From contig DIUR01000033.1 in NCBI GenBank assembly GCA_002428265.1, positions 248,001 through 312,000 of the forward strand: DNA of 64,000 nucleotides, read 5' to 3'. Below are positions 32,945 to 43,111 of this stretch, in pieces (the stretch's first letter is position 1; each line of letters starts with the position of its first letter). Source of the stretch: Bacteriovoracaceae bacterium UBA6153 (GTDB lineage: Bacteria > Bdellovibrionota > Bacteriovoracia > Bacteriovoracales > Bacteriovoracaceae). The position numbers and the translations under genes are program-made. The notes beneath the pieces are model-generated. The model did not search any database. It was given only the letters and a program-made list of their open reading frames with translations, and was not told the origin of the DNA.

Positions 32945-34688
32945 ATCCACCTGCCTTCACGACAGCTTCAGAAATTTTCGCTACAGACTTGTCATTATTT
33001 TTTGCCATCGCCTTCAGGTTTCTCTTAATTTTTCTACCTGAATCGTTACAAATATATTTCGTCAGACGAAGAATATGCTCTTTTTGTTCTGGAGTGGCCT
33101 TTGTCCCATTAAGGATGGCCGTTGTGCGTGAAATAGTGGCAAGAATGATATAAAGATCAATCGACATATCCGCCAGACGTCCTTGCGGAAGTTCGTTGTC
33201 GATAATTTTTTTACCATACTTAATTAACGAGTCTTCAACCACAATGGCAAATTTTCCAAGCATTGAAGAAAATTTCTCTGCTTGCTCTTTTAATTCTGGG
33301 TGAGCTTTTGTTAAAGCTTTTGATCCCATCATATTAGACATTCTCTTGCGGGCAAATTTTGTAAATACCCCAAGTGACTTGATAGGATCTTTAAGCGCAG
33401 TTGAAACGTCTGAAATTTTTCCAAGTTGTTTTAACTCTTCCGACGGTCCTCTTACTCCTGACAGAGCAAGTAAGCAGCGAAGAATTTCATTTGTTCCTTC
33501 GAAGATCATATTGATTCGCACATCACGCATGATGCGCTCGTAAGGATACTCTTTCATGTATCCGTTACCAGCGGCGATCTGCATGGCCATATCAATACAT
33601 GCCCATTGCGACTCTGAGCCATAAACTTTACATACGGCCGTTTCCATATAGTAATCGTTCATTCCCTTAATCATGTTTCCAGTCGTAAGGTAGACGATAC
33701 TCTCCGATGCATAAGTCATCGCTGCCATTTTTGTAAGTTTATCTTGGATAAGACCAAACTCTGCGATAGGACGGTCAAATTGTTTTCTGTTACTTGCGTG
33801 ATTAGTTGCCATCTCAAGAATCATCTTCATTCCAGAAACACAACCAGCTCCAAGAGAGAGTCTTCCTGAATTTAAAACGTTCATCGCGATTTTAAATCCC
33901 TTCCCTAATTCACCTAAAATATTTTCTTTTGGAACAACAACTTTATCGAAATACACAGCTCGTGTTTCACTTGCTCTGATTCCCATTTTGTTTTCTTTTT
34001 CACCAAACGATAACCCGGGACTTCCGCCTTCAACGATGAAGCAGGAAATTTTTTCCACAGTCTTTCCGTCCACTATATGGTCTGTCTTAGCAAATACTGA
34101 GTAGAATCCTGCTAACCCACCATTCGTAATCCATAATTTTTGGCCGGTAATTGTGTAGGTACCATCCTTATTGTCCACAGCTTTCGTTTTAATAGAATAA
34201 GCATCTGATCCTGAACCTGGCTCAGTTAAACAAAATGCTGCGATAACCTCACCTGAAGCTAGGCGTGGAAGCCATTTTTGTTTTTGTTCTGGAGTCCCTT
34301 CATTTAAAAGTGCTCTATAACCAATTGACTGGTGAGCACCAATCATTGTTGCAACAGAACCATCATGACTGGCCACTTGTGCGAACACGCGACAGTATAA
34401 AGAATAATCTAAACCAAGGCCTCCCAGGTCTTCCGGAACACCCAGACCCAACAACCCCATTTCGGCCAAACCTTGAATGACTTCTTTAGGCAAATGAGCT
34501 TCTTTATCAAACTTCTCACCATTGATATTGTCTTTAGCAAACTGGTCAACTGCTGCTGTCATCTCTTTTGACATCTCAACCTGAGCGTCTGAGAAATGTG
34601 GATATGGGAAAACCAAATTTTCATCAATTTGACCGAAGAAAAATGAACCAACAACTGATTCTGAATTGCCATTAGGATTACTTGCCAT
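32919..34688 (-). CDS. Acyl-CoA dehydrogenase, long C-terminal type
   Basis: The 589-residue flavoenzyme makes the first double bond in beta-oxidation of acyl-CoA. It has CLTEPGSGSDA and WITNGG (FAD binding), SNRKQFDRPIAEFGLIQ, and IFEGTNEILR with the catalytic base glutamate. The extra C-terminal domain of about 170 residues is shared with mitochondrial VLCAD/ACAD9-type enzymes that take long chains. AAGGTG lies about 8 nt before the ATG. The VCBS lipoprotein gene starts inside its 3' end. No other fatty-acid genes are nearby. Confidence 0.93.
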   Translation of the reverse strand: MASNPNGNSESVVGSFFFGQIDENLVFPYPHFSDAQVEMSKEMTAAVDQFAKDNINGEKFDKEAHLPKEVIQGLAEMGLLGLGVPEDLGGLGLDYSLYCRVFAQVASHDGSVATMIGAHQSIGYRALLNEGTPEQKQKWLPRLASGEVIAAFCLTEPGSGSDAYSIKTKAVDNKDGTYTITGQKLWITNGGLAGFYSVFAKTDHIVDGKTVEKISCFIVEGGSPGLSFGEKENKMGIRASETRAVYFDKVVVPKENILGELGKGFKIAMNVLNSGRLSLGAGCVSGMKMILEMATNHASNRKQFDRPIAEFGLIQDKLTKMAAMTYASESIVYLTTGNMIKGMNDYYMETAVCKVYGSESQWACIDMAMQIAAGNGYMKEYPYERIMRDVRINMIFEGTNEILRCLLALSGVRGPSEELKQLGKISDVSTALKDPIKSLGVFTKFARKRMSNMMGSKALTKAHPELKEQAEKFSSMLGKFAIVVEDSLIKYGKKIIDNELPQGRLADMSIDLYIILATISRTTAILNGTKATPEQKEHILRLTKYICNDSGRKIKRNLKAMAKNNDKSVAKISEAVVKAGGYGFDIIDF

Positions 34689-34806
34689 TTTTGATCACCT
34701 TATATTTAACGTTTGAATTATAATACCCCTACAAGGATACTCAATCTTTTTGAAAAGAGAAATGAAAACAATAAACCGACAAAGCCAGTCGGGAAAAAGA
34801 AACTTA

Positions 34807-34835
34807 TTGCGCCAAATCTGCTAACTTCTTAGAAT
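34807..34835 (+). promoter_or_regulatory. Promoter of the type II secretion operon
   Basis: TTGCGC (34807-34812), a 17-bp spacer and TAGAAT (34830-34835, 5 of 6 consensus) form a good sigma-70-type promoter. Transcription would begin near 34842, about 22 nt before the first gspC ATG. Confidence 0.5.
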
Positions 34836-34863
34836 AGAAGAACAAGAATAAATTTGATCCACC

Positions 34864-36369
34864 ATGGAAGGTGAATTTGAAAGCTGTAAAAAGGTTGTTT
34901 CAAACGGATGTGAAACAAATATGAAAAAATTTAATTTCAATTTTAAATTCCTAGACCGGTTTAAAAAATCTAAGCATTCAGAAGATACTGAACAGACTGA
35001 TCCAAATATTGAAATGGATGAAGTTGACAATGAAAGTGAAGATAACTTTGCAAATTTTCAGGAAATGCCACGCTCTACTTCCGAAAAAACGCAGCCAGGA
35101 ATAACTACTCCAACATTTGACGAAGATACATTCTCTGATGAAAATCCCGAGGAGTTTGCAGAGAAAACTCTTAGCGGATACAACCTTGATAAATTTAGAG
35201 AAGAAAATCAACATTTGATAAATGATAACCTTGAAGAAAGAGAGCAAACTGACATCAATATGCAGTTTAATGAACTAGAACCTCCAGGGAAACCTGAAGC
35301 TGTATCAAGATTCAAAATTAAATTTCCTAAATTTGGCAGATCAAAATCAGACGATAGTGATGATACTCTGGAAAGAAACATCAAGAATCGCCTTTCTAAA
35401 ACAAATCCTATGAATGCCATGGAGAAATTCAGCTGGAATGATTTCATTCTTAAGCTTTTTTCTCCCTATAGCCGCGGCAGAATCCATGGCGTCTTTGTTA
35501 TTTTATTAGTTGTTACTTTTACCTATTTGCTTGGAAAAAGTGCCGCTCTTTTTATGGGTAGCAAAACTCCTATCGCTTCAAATGTTAAAAGCAATATTAC
35601 CATTCCGATTGAAAAAGCTGATACAACTCTTCAAGACATCAATCGCATCTCTTCTACTAACCTTTTCAATGCAAAAGAAAGTGATAAGGCCGCCAGCAAC
35701 AAAGTGGTAAAAGATATTTCAAGTATCGTTTGTGTTGATGCTGAAAAGCCGACAGCTGAGCCTCTTAAACTTCTTGATACTATTGTTCTTCAGGACTCTG
35801 TTAAGTCTGTGGCTTCAGTTCAGATCCGTGGATCATCAGACCTGGTTAACGTTCGTGAAGGTGAACAATTAAATAACACTGTTGAAGTTGCAAGAATTAA
35901 CCGCATGAAAGTTATTCTTAAAAATTTAAGCACTGGTGATTGTGAGTATGTAGCAAGTGAAGAAGAAGATACTCCGGCGATGCCAGATATTAAGATTTTA
36001 AGACCTGGAACAAAATTTGTTTCTAAAAACCCTGATATCAAAAACAGTGGGAATAACTTCAAAATTAAGCGACAACTTCGCGACAAACTTATCGGAAACA
36101 TGAGTGAAGTTCTTACTCAGGCCAAAGCCGTTCAGATTACTAATCCTGATGGATCACTTTCATTCAAGATGACTGAAGTTGTTCCGGGAAGTATCTACTC
36201 TATGCTTAACATTCAAGATGGTGACATCATCACTAGCATCAACGGGAAAAAAATTGAGAACTTGAATGAGCTTATGACCTTGATGGGAAGAATTAAAGAA
36301 ATTGACCAATTCCAAATTGGAATGAAAAGAAATGGCATGAACGAAACACTAGAATACGGATTCGAATAA
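34864..36369 (+). CDS. gspC: Type II secretion protein GspC with long acidic N-terminus
   Basis: GspC links the inner-membrane platform to the secretin. The 501-residue protein has an unusually long charged cytoplasmic part (1-205, rich in Asp, Glu and Ser), one membrane span (about 208-231), a homology-region-like domain (250-360) and a C-terminal PDZ domain (EVVPGSIYSMLNIQDGD, about 425-501). Usual GspC proteins are near 280 residues with a very short cytoplasmic tail. ATG 34864 fits the promoter; ATG 34921 is an alternative. It is first in gspC-N. Confidence 0.88.
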   Translation: MEGEFESCKKVVSNGCETNMKKFNFNFKFLDRFKKSKHSEDTEQTDPNIEMDEVDNESEDNFANFQEMPRSTSEKTQPGITTPTFDEDTFSDENPEEFAEKTLSGYNLDKFREENQHLINDNLEEREQTDINMQFNELEPPGKPEAVSRFKIKFPKFGRSKSDDSDDTLERNIKNRLSKTNPMNAMEKFSWNDFILKLFSPYSRGRIHGVFVILLVVTFTYLLGKSAALFMGSKTPIASNVKSNITIPIEKADTTLQDINRISSTNLFNAKESDKAASNKVVKDISSIVCVDAEKPTAEPLKLLDTIVLQDSVKSVASVQIRGSSDLVNVREGEQLNNTVEVARINRMKVILKNLSTGDCEYVASEEEDTPAMPDIKILRPGTKFVSKNPDIKNSGNNFKIKRQLRDKLIGNMSEVLTQAKAVQITNPDGSLSFKMTEVVPGSIYSMLNIQDGDIITSINGKKIENLNELMTLMGRIKEIDQFQIGMKRNGMNETLEYGFE

Positions 36370-36393
36370 AAATATTTAATTGGACGTTTTAAA

Positions 36394-38901
36394 ATGAAAA
36401 AAAATGTTTACCTCTCTAAAGTACTTACCGCGACTCTGCTTTTATCAGCAGGTCTTTCTCCTGAGGTTAGAGCTCAGTTTGATAAGTATAAGAGCAAGAC
36501 AAAATTCAGCAGACCTAAAGCTTCTCAATCAAAAATGGTTGCGCCATCTGATATTTCTGTTCCAGACACAGGAAAGTCGGCCAGCTCACTTTTAGATAAT
36601 GCAAGCAGTGATACCACCAACTTTGCTCCTGGAGATGAAGAAGGTGAAGAGATCGCTGGTGACGAAGGACAAGACTCTTACGAGGAAAGCTCTTCTGCCC
36701 CAGGCGCAGACACTTTTGGAAGAAAAAGAACTGGGTCAGCAAGCCCATCTAAGACTGATAAAAAGTTTGTTAATTTAAATCCTGAAACGGCCTTCGGCCC
36801 TGAAGTTGTAACAAGCTTTGACTTCCCTAACGTTTCAATCCTAGACCTTACAAAACATATGCAGAAGCTGACGGGATTAAATTTAATCCTGGATAAAGAC
36901 ATTAAAGGAAAGATTTCAATATCGAGCCCTACTCCAATCACGATTGGAGATGCATGGAAAGCTTACCTTCAGGCCTTATCAATTAACGGCTACTCTCTGG
37001 TTAAATCTGGTGCATTCTACACAATCGTTAACAACCGCGATATTCGTTATAGTCCTACGACCATGTATACGGGAACATACACTCCCAATACTGAAAACTA
37101 CGTCATGCAGATTATCCCGCTAAAGCATGTTAACTCTAGAGAAGTTGCTAACTCTTTTAGACCTTTCATGTCGAGATACGGGCGAATTATCGAGATCAAG
37201 CAAACCAACACTGTTATCGTTCAAGAAACTGGTACACACATCAATAGGTTGATGAAGCTTATTAAGTTCATCGATATTCCAGGACACGAAGAGTCTCTAC
37301 AAATTATTAAAGTTAAGAACTCTTCTGCGCAAGAAATTGCGACTCTCCTGGATAAAATTCTTAAAAATGGTGCTGCCGCTGGAGCTCAAAGAGCTGGCGG
37401 TGCTGTCGCAACAAGTGGCTCAACTTCTCAGTCAAACATTTCACGTATCATTGCTGAACCAAGAACAAACTCTATTATTGCGATGGCCAACCTTGAAGGA
37501 TCAAAAGAACTAAGAGGACTGATAGAAAAACTAGACGTAAAAGTTGTAGCAGCGGGTTCTGGACAAATTCACGTTTACTATCTGAACTACGGTGACTCAG
37601 AAGCACTTTCAAAAACTCTCTCATCTCTCGTTGGAAATGCTCCGAGAGCTGGTGGCGTTGGTGGACTTACAAGATTCACTTCGCCAACTTCAGGAACAGC
37701 TACAACCGCGACACTTTTTAACAGTGAAGTAAAAATTACTTCAGATAAAGACAATAACGCTCTGGTTGTTACTGCCTCACCTACTGACTATGAAACGGTA
37801 AAACAAGTTATTGCTCAACTAGATATTCCAAGAGACCAGGTTTATGTTGAAGGTCTTATGATGGAAACTCAAGTTGGTAAGACTCAAGGTTTCGGAATTA
37901 GCCTAATCGGTGCTTATGGCTCTGGTGGATCGCAAAAAGCTGGTTACGGTAATACAAGTGATCTTCTTTCTCTTATGACTAACAATATTACAAACCTTTC
38001 AGGTCTGTTTGTTGGTGGTGGTATTGGACGCAAAGTGGATCTCAACACGCCAGATGGAAAAACAATTCAGGTTAACTCAGTTAATGGTCTTATCAATGCA
38101 ATCGCCACTCACAATACGACGAACGTTCTTGCAACTCCACAAATCCTTACAATGGATAACGTTGAAGGGGTTTTCGAAAACGGGGAAGAAGTTCCAGTCG
38201 TAAAACAAACAACGACAAACGGTACGATTTCAAACTCAGTTGAAACTCAAAAAGTTGCATTGACTCTGAAAATCACTCCTCAAATCAACAAAGTCACTCG
38301 CTTTGTAAAACTTAAGATCGACCAGCAGATCAAAGACTTCTCTGGAAGAAAACTTGAAAACAACTCTGGTGGGGTTGGTACAGTTATTAGATCAATCAAC
38401 ACGACAGTGGTCGTTCGCGATAAAGACACCATTGCAATGGGTGGTTTAATGCGTGATAAAGAAACAAACAGCGTAAGCAAGGTTCCTCTTCTTGGTGACA
38501 TTCCAGTATTGGGATGGCTATTTAAGAATACTGCGAAGTCTGTAGAAAAAGTTAACCTACTCTTCTTCATGACTCCAAAGGTTCTAGCTTCGTATGAAAA
38601 AACAAACTCAGAAAACGTCAAAGATCTTCTTAACCGTCGCCAGTCACACTTAAAAAATGTCGTTGGAGAAGATGACGCTTTTGCAACAACAGTTAAAGGA
38701 CTTTACGACAAAGCTAAAAAGCAAGGTGAAGGCCCGTTATACGATACAAGTGATACACTTAAAAATCGCGAAACGCCTCCTGCTTATGATACAACTGAGA
38801 ACATCCCTGTAGGTGTAGACGCTACTCCTAATTATCAGGACATTGTGAAAAATGCAGAGAATAAAGAAACTGCAGCTACTACCGCGACAACAGTTCAGTA
38901 A
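36394..38901 (+). CDS. gspD: Type II secretion secretin GspD
   Basis: The 835-residue protein forms the outer-membrane channel. It has a signal peptide (1-28), a disordered Ser/acidic segment (30-125), the N0 domain (about 135-215: FPNVSILDLTKHMQ), N1-N3 domains (220-480, with a Gly/Ala-rich loop in N2-N3), the secretin core beginning VEGLMMETQVG, and the family signature VPLLGDIPVLGWLF followed by LLFFMTPKVL. The tail after 730 is Asp/Thr-rich and may be an S-domain-like pilotin site. The gene starts 24 bp after gspC. Confidence 0.97.
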   Translation: MKKNVYLSKVLTATLLLSAGLSPEVRAQFDKYKSKTKFSRPKASQSKMVAPSDISVPDTGKSASSLLDNASSDTTNFAPGDEEGEEIAGDEGQDSYEESSSAPGADTFGRKRTGSASPSKTDKKFVNLNPETAFGPEVVTSFDFPNVSILDLTKHMQKLTGLNLILDKDIKGKISISSPTPITIGDAWKAYLQALSINGYSLVKSGAFYTIVNNRDIRYSPTTMYTGTYTPNTENYVMQIIPLKHVNSREVANSFRPFMSRYGRIIEIKQTNTVIVQETGTHINRLMKLIKFIDIPGHEESLQIIKVKNSSAQEIATLLDKILKNGAAAGAQRAGGAVATSGSTSQSNISRIIAEPRTNSIIAMANLEGSKELRGLIEKLDVKVVAAGSGQIHVYYLNYGDSEALSKTLSSLVGNAPRAGGVGGLTRFTSPTSGTATTATLFNSEVKITSDKDNNALVVTASPTDYETVKQVIAQLDIPRDQVYVEGLMMETQVGKTQGFGISLIGAYGSGGSQKAGYGNTSDLLSLMTNNITNLSGLFVGGGIGRKVDLNTPDGKTIQVNSVNGLINAIATHNTTNVLATPQILTMDNVEGVFENGEEVPVVKQTTTNGTISNSVETQKVALTLKITPQINKVTRFVKLKIDQQIKDFSGRKLENNSGGVGTVIRSINTTVVVRDKDTIAMGGLMRDKETNSVSKVPLLGDIPVLGWLFKNTAKSVEKVNLLFFMTPKVLASYEKTNSENVKDLLNRRQSHLKNVVGEDDAFATTVKGLYDKAKKQGEGPLYDTSDTLKNRETPPAYDTTENIPVGVDATPNYQDIVKNAENKETAATTATTVQ

Positions 38902-38918
38902 TACTAAAGGATGAATGA

Positions 38919-40658
38919 GTGAAAATAACAGATCACATGCTTGAAAAAGTTGAAGGCCAGAAAGAAAAGATCGGGCAGCTCCTTTTAAAGCACACGACAT
39001 TGACTGATGATCAGCTCGAAGAGGCCCTGGAGATTCAGCAAGAATCTGGAATGCTTCTGGGGGAAATTCTTTTAAGAAAGAATTATATTCATCCGCACGA
39101 TATCATCAAAGTTATTTGCCATCAGGTTGATATCCCCTACATTACCGATTTAAAGCTCGAAGAGATTGATCCCAATCTTACGATGAATATCAGTATTAAC
39201 TACGCTAAGACGCACGAGATTCTTCCACTTCTAGAAACTGAATATTCGATTACTGTTCTTGTGACTGACCCCTTTAATTTTGATGCGATTAACGACATCC
39301 AGGAGATATTCAAAAAAGAAGTGAAGATGGTTGTCTCAAGCCCACTAAAAGTTCAAGACGCTATTAACCGCGTTTATGAAAGAGCAAACAGAAACGTCGT
39401 CGATACCATCGATGGTGAATTTGATGAAAATCTTGATCTCGACGGCCCGATTGATATTCTTGAAGCAGGGGCCGATGAAGCTCCAGTTATTCGTTTCGTT
39501 AACTCTATTATCTTTCGTGCGATTAAAGAGCGAGCCTCAGATATTCACATTGAGCCCTATGAAAAAGAAGTTGTGTACCGCTTTCGTGTTAACCGAGTTA
39601 TGCGTGAGATTCTACGCCAGCCGATTAAAACTCAGGCCTCAGTCACATCACGTCTAAAAGTTATGACAAAGTCTATGGACATCGCTGAAAAACGTCTTCC
39701 ACAAGATGGCCGTATTAAAATTAAAATGGCCGGTAAAGATATCGATATCAGGGTTTCTGTTGTTCCGATTCAAAACGGTGAACGTATCGTAATGAGGGTT
39801 CTTGAGAAATCAAACAACATTCTAACCTTAGAAAATCTTGGATTCCACGGCAACAACTTAAAAGCTCTGGATGAACTTTCACAAAGAAAACATGGAGTCG
39901 TTTACGTCTCAGGACCTACTGGTCACGGTAAGACCACCACACTCTTTGCAATGTTAGATCGTATCAACACTCCTGATAAAATGATTATCACTGTTGAAGA
40001 TCCGGTCGAGTATGAGCTTCAGGGTATTTCTCAAATTCAGGTTAACCATAAAATTGATCTGACTTTCGCTAAAGCACTGCGCTCTATTCTTCGTCAAAAC
40101 CCAGACGTTATCATGGTCGGAGAAACCAGAGACTTGGAAACTGCAGAGATGGCCATTCAGGCATCCCTCACTGGTCACTTTGTTTTATCTACGATTCACA
40201 CGAATGATGCGTCCTCTGCTCCCAACCGTCTTATTGATATGGGAGTTCAGCCATTCTTGATTGCTTCATCTCTTGCTGCTGTTCTTGCTCAAAGACTTAT
40301 AAGAACATTATGCAATGACTGTAAAGAAGCCTACACTCCCACTGAGTATGACTTCCAAATGCTGGATGTTCACTCAATACCAAAAGAAGCGACACTTTAT
40401 AAACCTAAAGGTTGCGCAAAATGTAACTATCTTGGTTATGGAAGTATGACGGTTGTTTCAGAACTTTTAATTTTGACAGATGATATCCGCCCTCTCATTC
40501 TAAAAAAAGCAGATGCCAATACTGTAAAGAAAATGGCGATGAAAAACGGAATGAAGTCTTTGAGACAAGATGCCCTTGAAAAAGTTTTCAAAGGTATTAC
40601 TTCTGTCGAAGAAATGGTCAGAGCAATTAATGAAGAAGATGAGGATGTTCAACACTAA
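38919..40658 (+). CDS. gspE: Type II secretion ATPase GspE
   Basis: GspE powers pseudopilus assembly. The 579-residue protein starts at GTG 38919 (AGGA 7 nt upstream). It has an N-terminal GspE domain (1-150), Walker A GPTGHGKT (332-339), Walker B around NPDVIMVGE, and the four-cysteine zinc element (LCNDC and GCAKC) typical of GspE/PilB. It also keeps the arginine-rich and His-box regions (ASDIHIEPYE, LSTIHTND). Its stop overlaps gspF as TAATG. It is closer to GspE than to PilB because of its genomic setting. Confidence 0.97.
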   Translation: MKITDHMLEKVEGQKEKIGQLLLKHTTLTDDQLEEALEIQQESGMLLGEILLRKNYIHPHDIIKVICHQVDIPYITDLKLEEIDPNLTMNISINYAKTHEILPLLETEYSITVLVTDPFNFDAINDIQEIFKKEVKMVVSSPLKVQDAINRVYERANRNVVDTIDGEFDENLDLDGPIDILEAGADEAPVIRFVNSIIFRAIKERASDIHIEPYEKEVVYRFRVNRVMREILRQPIKTQASVTSRLKVMTKSMDIAEKRLPQDGRIKIKMAGKDIDIRVSVVPIQNGERIVMRVLEKSNNILTLENLGFHGNNLKALDELSQRKHGVVYVSGPTGHGKTTTLFAMLDRINTPDKMIITVEDPVEYELQGISQIQVNHKIDLTFAKALRSILRQNPDVIMVGETRDLETAEMAIQASLTGHFVLSTIHTNDASSAPNRLIDMGVQPFLIASSLAAVLAQRLIRTLCNDCKEAYTPTEYDFQMLDVHSIPKEATLYKPKGCAKCNYLGYGSMTVVSELLILTDDIRPLILKKADANTVKKMAMKNGMKSLRQDALEKVFKGITSVEEMVRAINEEDEDVQH

Positions 40659-41872
40659 TGGCAATTTACATATATAAAGGTCTCGATAAGTCTGGCAGCG
40701 AAGTAAAAGGTACCGTTAATTCTGAAGGTATGGCCGCTGCAAAAACACGTGTTCGCGGCATGGGAATCATGCTGACGGAAATTAGTGAGCAGACTTCCGG
40801 CACAATGAAAAAAAATGCCAACTTCTCTTTTGGAAATACTGTTTCCATTGGAGATCTTTCTTTAATGACTAGACAGCTGGCAACCCTTCTACGTGCAAAG
40901 ATTCAAGTTGTAGAAGCTTTCACTGCTCTCGTTGATCAGACAGATAACCCGAACTTAAAAATTACTCTTTCAGAAATCAGACAAAAGGTTAACGAAGGGT
41001 CTTCCCTTGCTAAAGCACTATCAGATTATCCGAAAATCTTCGACAACGTTTACGTCAACATGGTCGAGGCCGGTGAAACGTCTGGAACACTCGAAGTTGT
41101 ACTCTTAAAGCTTGCTGACTTTACTGAAGGCCAGGTAAAACTAAGAAATAAAATTAAATCTGCTATGACCTACCCTGTCGTTATGATGGGCGCCGGTGGA
41201 ATGATGATTGGTATTATTTTTATCTTCGTTATTCCAAAAATTACTAAAATTTTCATCACGATGAAAAAGACTCTCCCACTTCAAACTCAAATCTGTATTT
41301 GGATTTCAAATTTTCTTACTGGTTACTGGTGGCTTATTCTGATTTTGGGATTTGCTGGATGGGCAGCTTTTAAAAAGTATATTGAAACTCCGGCGGGAAA
41401 ATCAAAATGGCATGCTGCTATTTTGAAAATGCCCATCATTGCTGAAATCGTCACAATGATCAACGTTTCAAGATTTTGTTCAACACTTGCCACACTACTT
41501 CAGTCAGGTGTTCCAATTCTTGTCTCAATGAAAATTGTTTCAAACTTAATTTCAAACGTTCATATGAAACGTGCCATTGAAGAGTCCCGCACCAGCGTCT
41601 CCGAAGGTGCTTCACTGACAGGTCCCCTTGTTCGCTCTGAGCTTTTTCCTCCCATGGTTACTCACATGATCAAACTGGGAGAAAAATCGGGAGAACTTGA
41701 ACCAATGCTTCAAATTGTAGCTGAAAATTATGAGGATCAGGTCAACACAAAACTTAGTGGACTAACATCAGTATTAGAACCTATAATGATGGTTATGATG
41801 GGTCTTGTAGTGGCATTTATTATCTTCTCGGTAGTAGTTCCCCTTATTGATCTCAACTCGATTAAAAGATAA
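40658..41872 (+). CDS. gspF: Type II secretion platform protein GspF
   Basis: The 404-residue inner-membrane protein carries two repeated GspF domains, each with a long cytoplasmic helical part (for example SLMTRQLATLLRAKIQVVEA and VSRFCSTLATLLQSGVPIL). Hydrophobic spans lie near residues 168-192, 222-242 and 375-397. It anchors GspE and couples ATP hydrolysis to pseudopilin movement. Start and stop overlap with gspE as TAATG. The last span ends in VVPLIDLN, a common family ending. Confidence 0.97.
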   Translation: MAIYIYKGLDKSGSEVKGTVNSEGMAAAKTRVRGMGIMLTEISEQTSGTMKKNANFSFGNTVSIGDLSLMTRQLATLLRAKIQVVEAFTALVDQTDNPNLKITLSEIRQKVNEGSSLAKALSDYPKIFDNVYVNMVEAGETSGTLEVVLLKLADFTEGQVKLRNKIKSAMTYPVVMMGAGGMMIGIIFIFVIPKITKIFITMKKTLPLQTQICIWISNFLTGYWWLILILGFAGWAAFKKYIETPAGKSKWHAAILKMPIIAEIVTMINVSRFCSTLATLLQSGVPILVSMKIVSNLISNVHMKRAIEESRTSVSEGASLTGPLVRSELFPPMVTHMIKLGEKSGELEPMLQIVAENYEDQVNTKLSGLTSVLEPIMMVMMGLVVAFIIFSVVVPLIDLNSIKR

Positions 41873-41913
41873 AATTAACAAACAATACCTTTATTATTCC
41901 TACTGGAGATCCA

Positions 41914-42420
41914 ATGGAAAACGCGTCTTTTCAAAAAGAATTACTTAAAAACCAAAAAGGTTTCTCACTTATTGAGATCCTTATTGCATTAACACTACTA
42001 GCAGTTGCTGGTACTTTTGTTGTCGGTAAGTTTTTTGAAAACTTACACGAAGGGCAAGTAAACTCTACTAAAATTCAGATGAGCAACCTTGATGCGCGCT
42101 TAAAAGAGTTTAGAAGAAAATGTTCATTCTACCCTACAACTGAACAAGGTCTTGAAGCTCTTGTGACAAAACCAACTGGTGGACGTGAGTGTAAAGATTA
42201 TCCTGCTAACGGATTTATCGAAGGTGAACAAGTTCCAAAGGATCCATGGGATAACGACTTCATTTACGAATCTGATGGAAAAACAGTTAACATTTATTCA
42301 TACGGCCCAGATGGAGAAGCTGGTGGTGAAGGAAATGATGCTGATATTTACTTAAGAGCGTCTAAAGGCGGAGCGGCTGCTGGTGGAGCAGAGGCAGGCA
42401 ATGAGGCCCCAGCAGAATAA
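41914..42420 (+). CDS. gspG: Major pseudopilin GspG
   Basis: The 168-residue precursor has the prepilin site KG/FSLIE followed by a hydrophobic helix, so it is processed and methylated by a prepilin peptidase not encoded in this window. The globular domain shows the GspG pattern: LDARLKEFRRK, YPTTEQGLEAL, DPWDNDFIY, and the calcium loop SYGPDGEAGGEGNDADI. The C-terminus adds an Ala/Gly-rich tail (about 20 residues). GGAG is 5 nt upstream of the ATG. gspH begins inside its 3' end. Confidence 0.96.
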   Translation: MENASFQKELLKNQKGFSLIEILIALTLLAVAGTFVVGKFFENLHEGQVNSTKIQMSNLDARLKEFRRKCSFYPTTEQGLEALVTKPTGGRECKDYPANGFIEGEQVPKDPWDNDFIYESDGKTVNIYSYGPDGEAGGEGNDADIYLRASKGGAAAGGAEAGNEAPAE

Positions 42421-43111
42421 CATTACTTTAAAAAAACTTTTAAAATCAAACCAAGGCTTCACGATTGTAGAAATCCTGATAGCCTTGTTTCTGATTGTTC
42501 TCGTTCTCAGCATGGCGATGTCCAACCCCTTCTCTTCCAACGACGATCTTGTAAAACAAAGCGACGACATTGAACGCGGCCTTAGATTCATGAGTGATGA
42601 ATCTGCTCTTAGAAACTCTGTAGTGCGAATGCATTTTATGCTGAGCAAGGCCCCACAGGAATACGCTATTGAGTACGGCCCAAGTGATAATTTTATTCTT
42701 CCTCCTGAGCCGGAGTTCGAAACAACTTCTATGAGCAAAGAAGAAGAAGACAAACTCGCAAAGCTTAACAAAGATACCAATATGAAATTTAATAAGGTTC
42801 AGGAGTTCCAGGATTCCAACACAGAAGTTTCAGATAATGTTAAAATAATTGGTATTGGAAGTGGAAGTTCCAAACGCTTTAAGTCCACTGGTGACGCCTC
42901 TATTTACTCGTTTGCGAGTGGAGAAAAAGATGATGCCTTGGTGATCTTAGCAAATGATGAAAGTGTTATCTCGCTTGAGATACTTCCTTTCACGAATAAA
43001 ATTGAAAGAAAAATGGTGAAGCTTGAAACAAGTGGTAACCGTGAACTTATAGATCTTCAAAACGAAAAGGCAAAAGAGATTTTTGAGCAATGGCTGAAAG
43101 ACAAAAAATAG
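42401..43111 (+). CDS. gspH: Minor pseudopilin GspH
   Basis: The product is 236 residues from ATG 42401 (AGAGG 6 nt upstream; an in-frame GTG at 42383 is also possible). It has a prepilin site (NQG/FTIVEILIAL) and a long globular domain containing a glutamate/lysine-rich region (SKEEEDKLAKLNKDTN). The overlap with gspG is 20 bp and with gspI 22 bp, as in other gsp clusters. Assignment rests on order and the prepilin site; the globular part is divergent from E. coli-type GspH. Confidence 0.82.
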   Translation: MRPQQNNITLKKLLKSNQGFTIVEILIALFLIVLVLSMAMSNPFSSNDDLVKQSDDIERGLRFMSDESALRNSVVRMHFMLSKAPQEYAIEYGPSDNFILPPEPEFETTSMSKEEEDKLAKLNKDTNMKFNKVQEFQDSNTEVSDNVKIIGIGSGSSKRFKSTGDASIYSFASGEKDDALVILANDESVISLEILPFTNKIERKMVKLETSGNRELIDLQNEKAKEIFEQWLKDKK

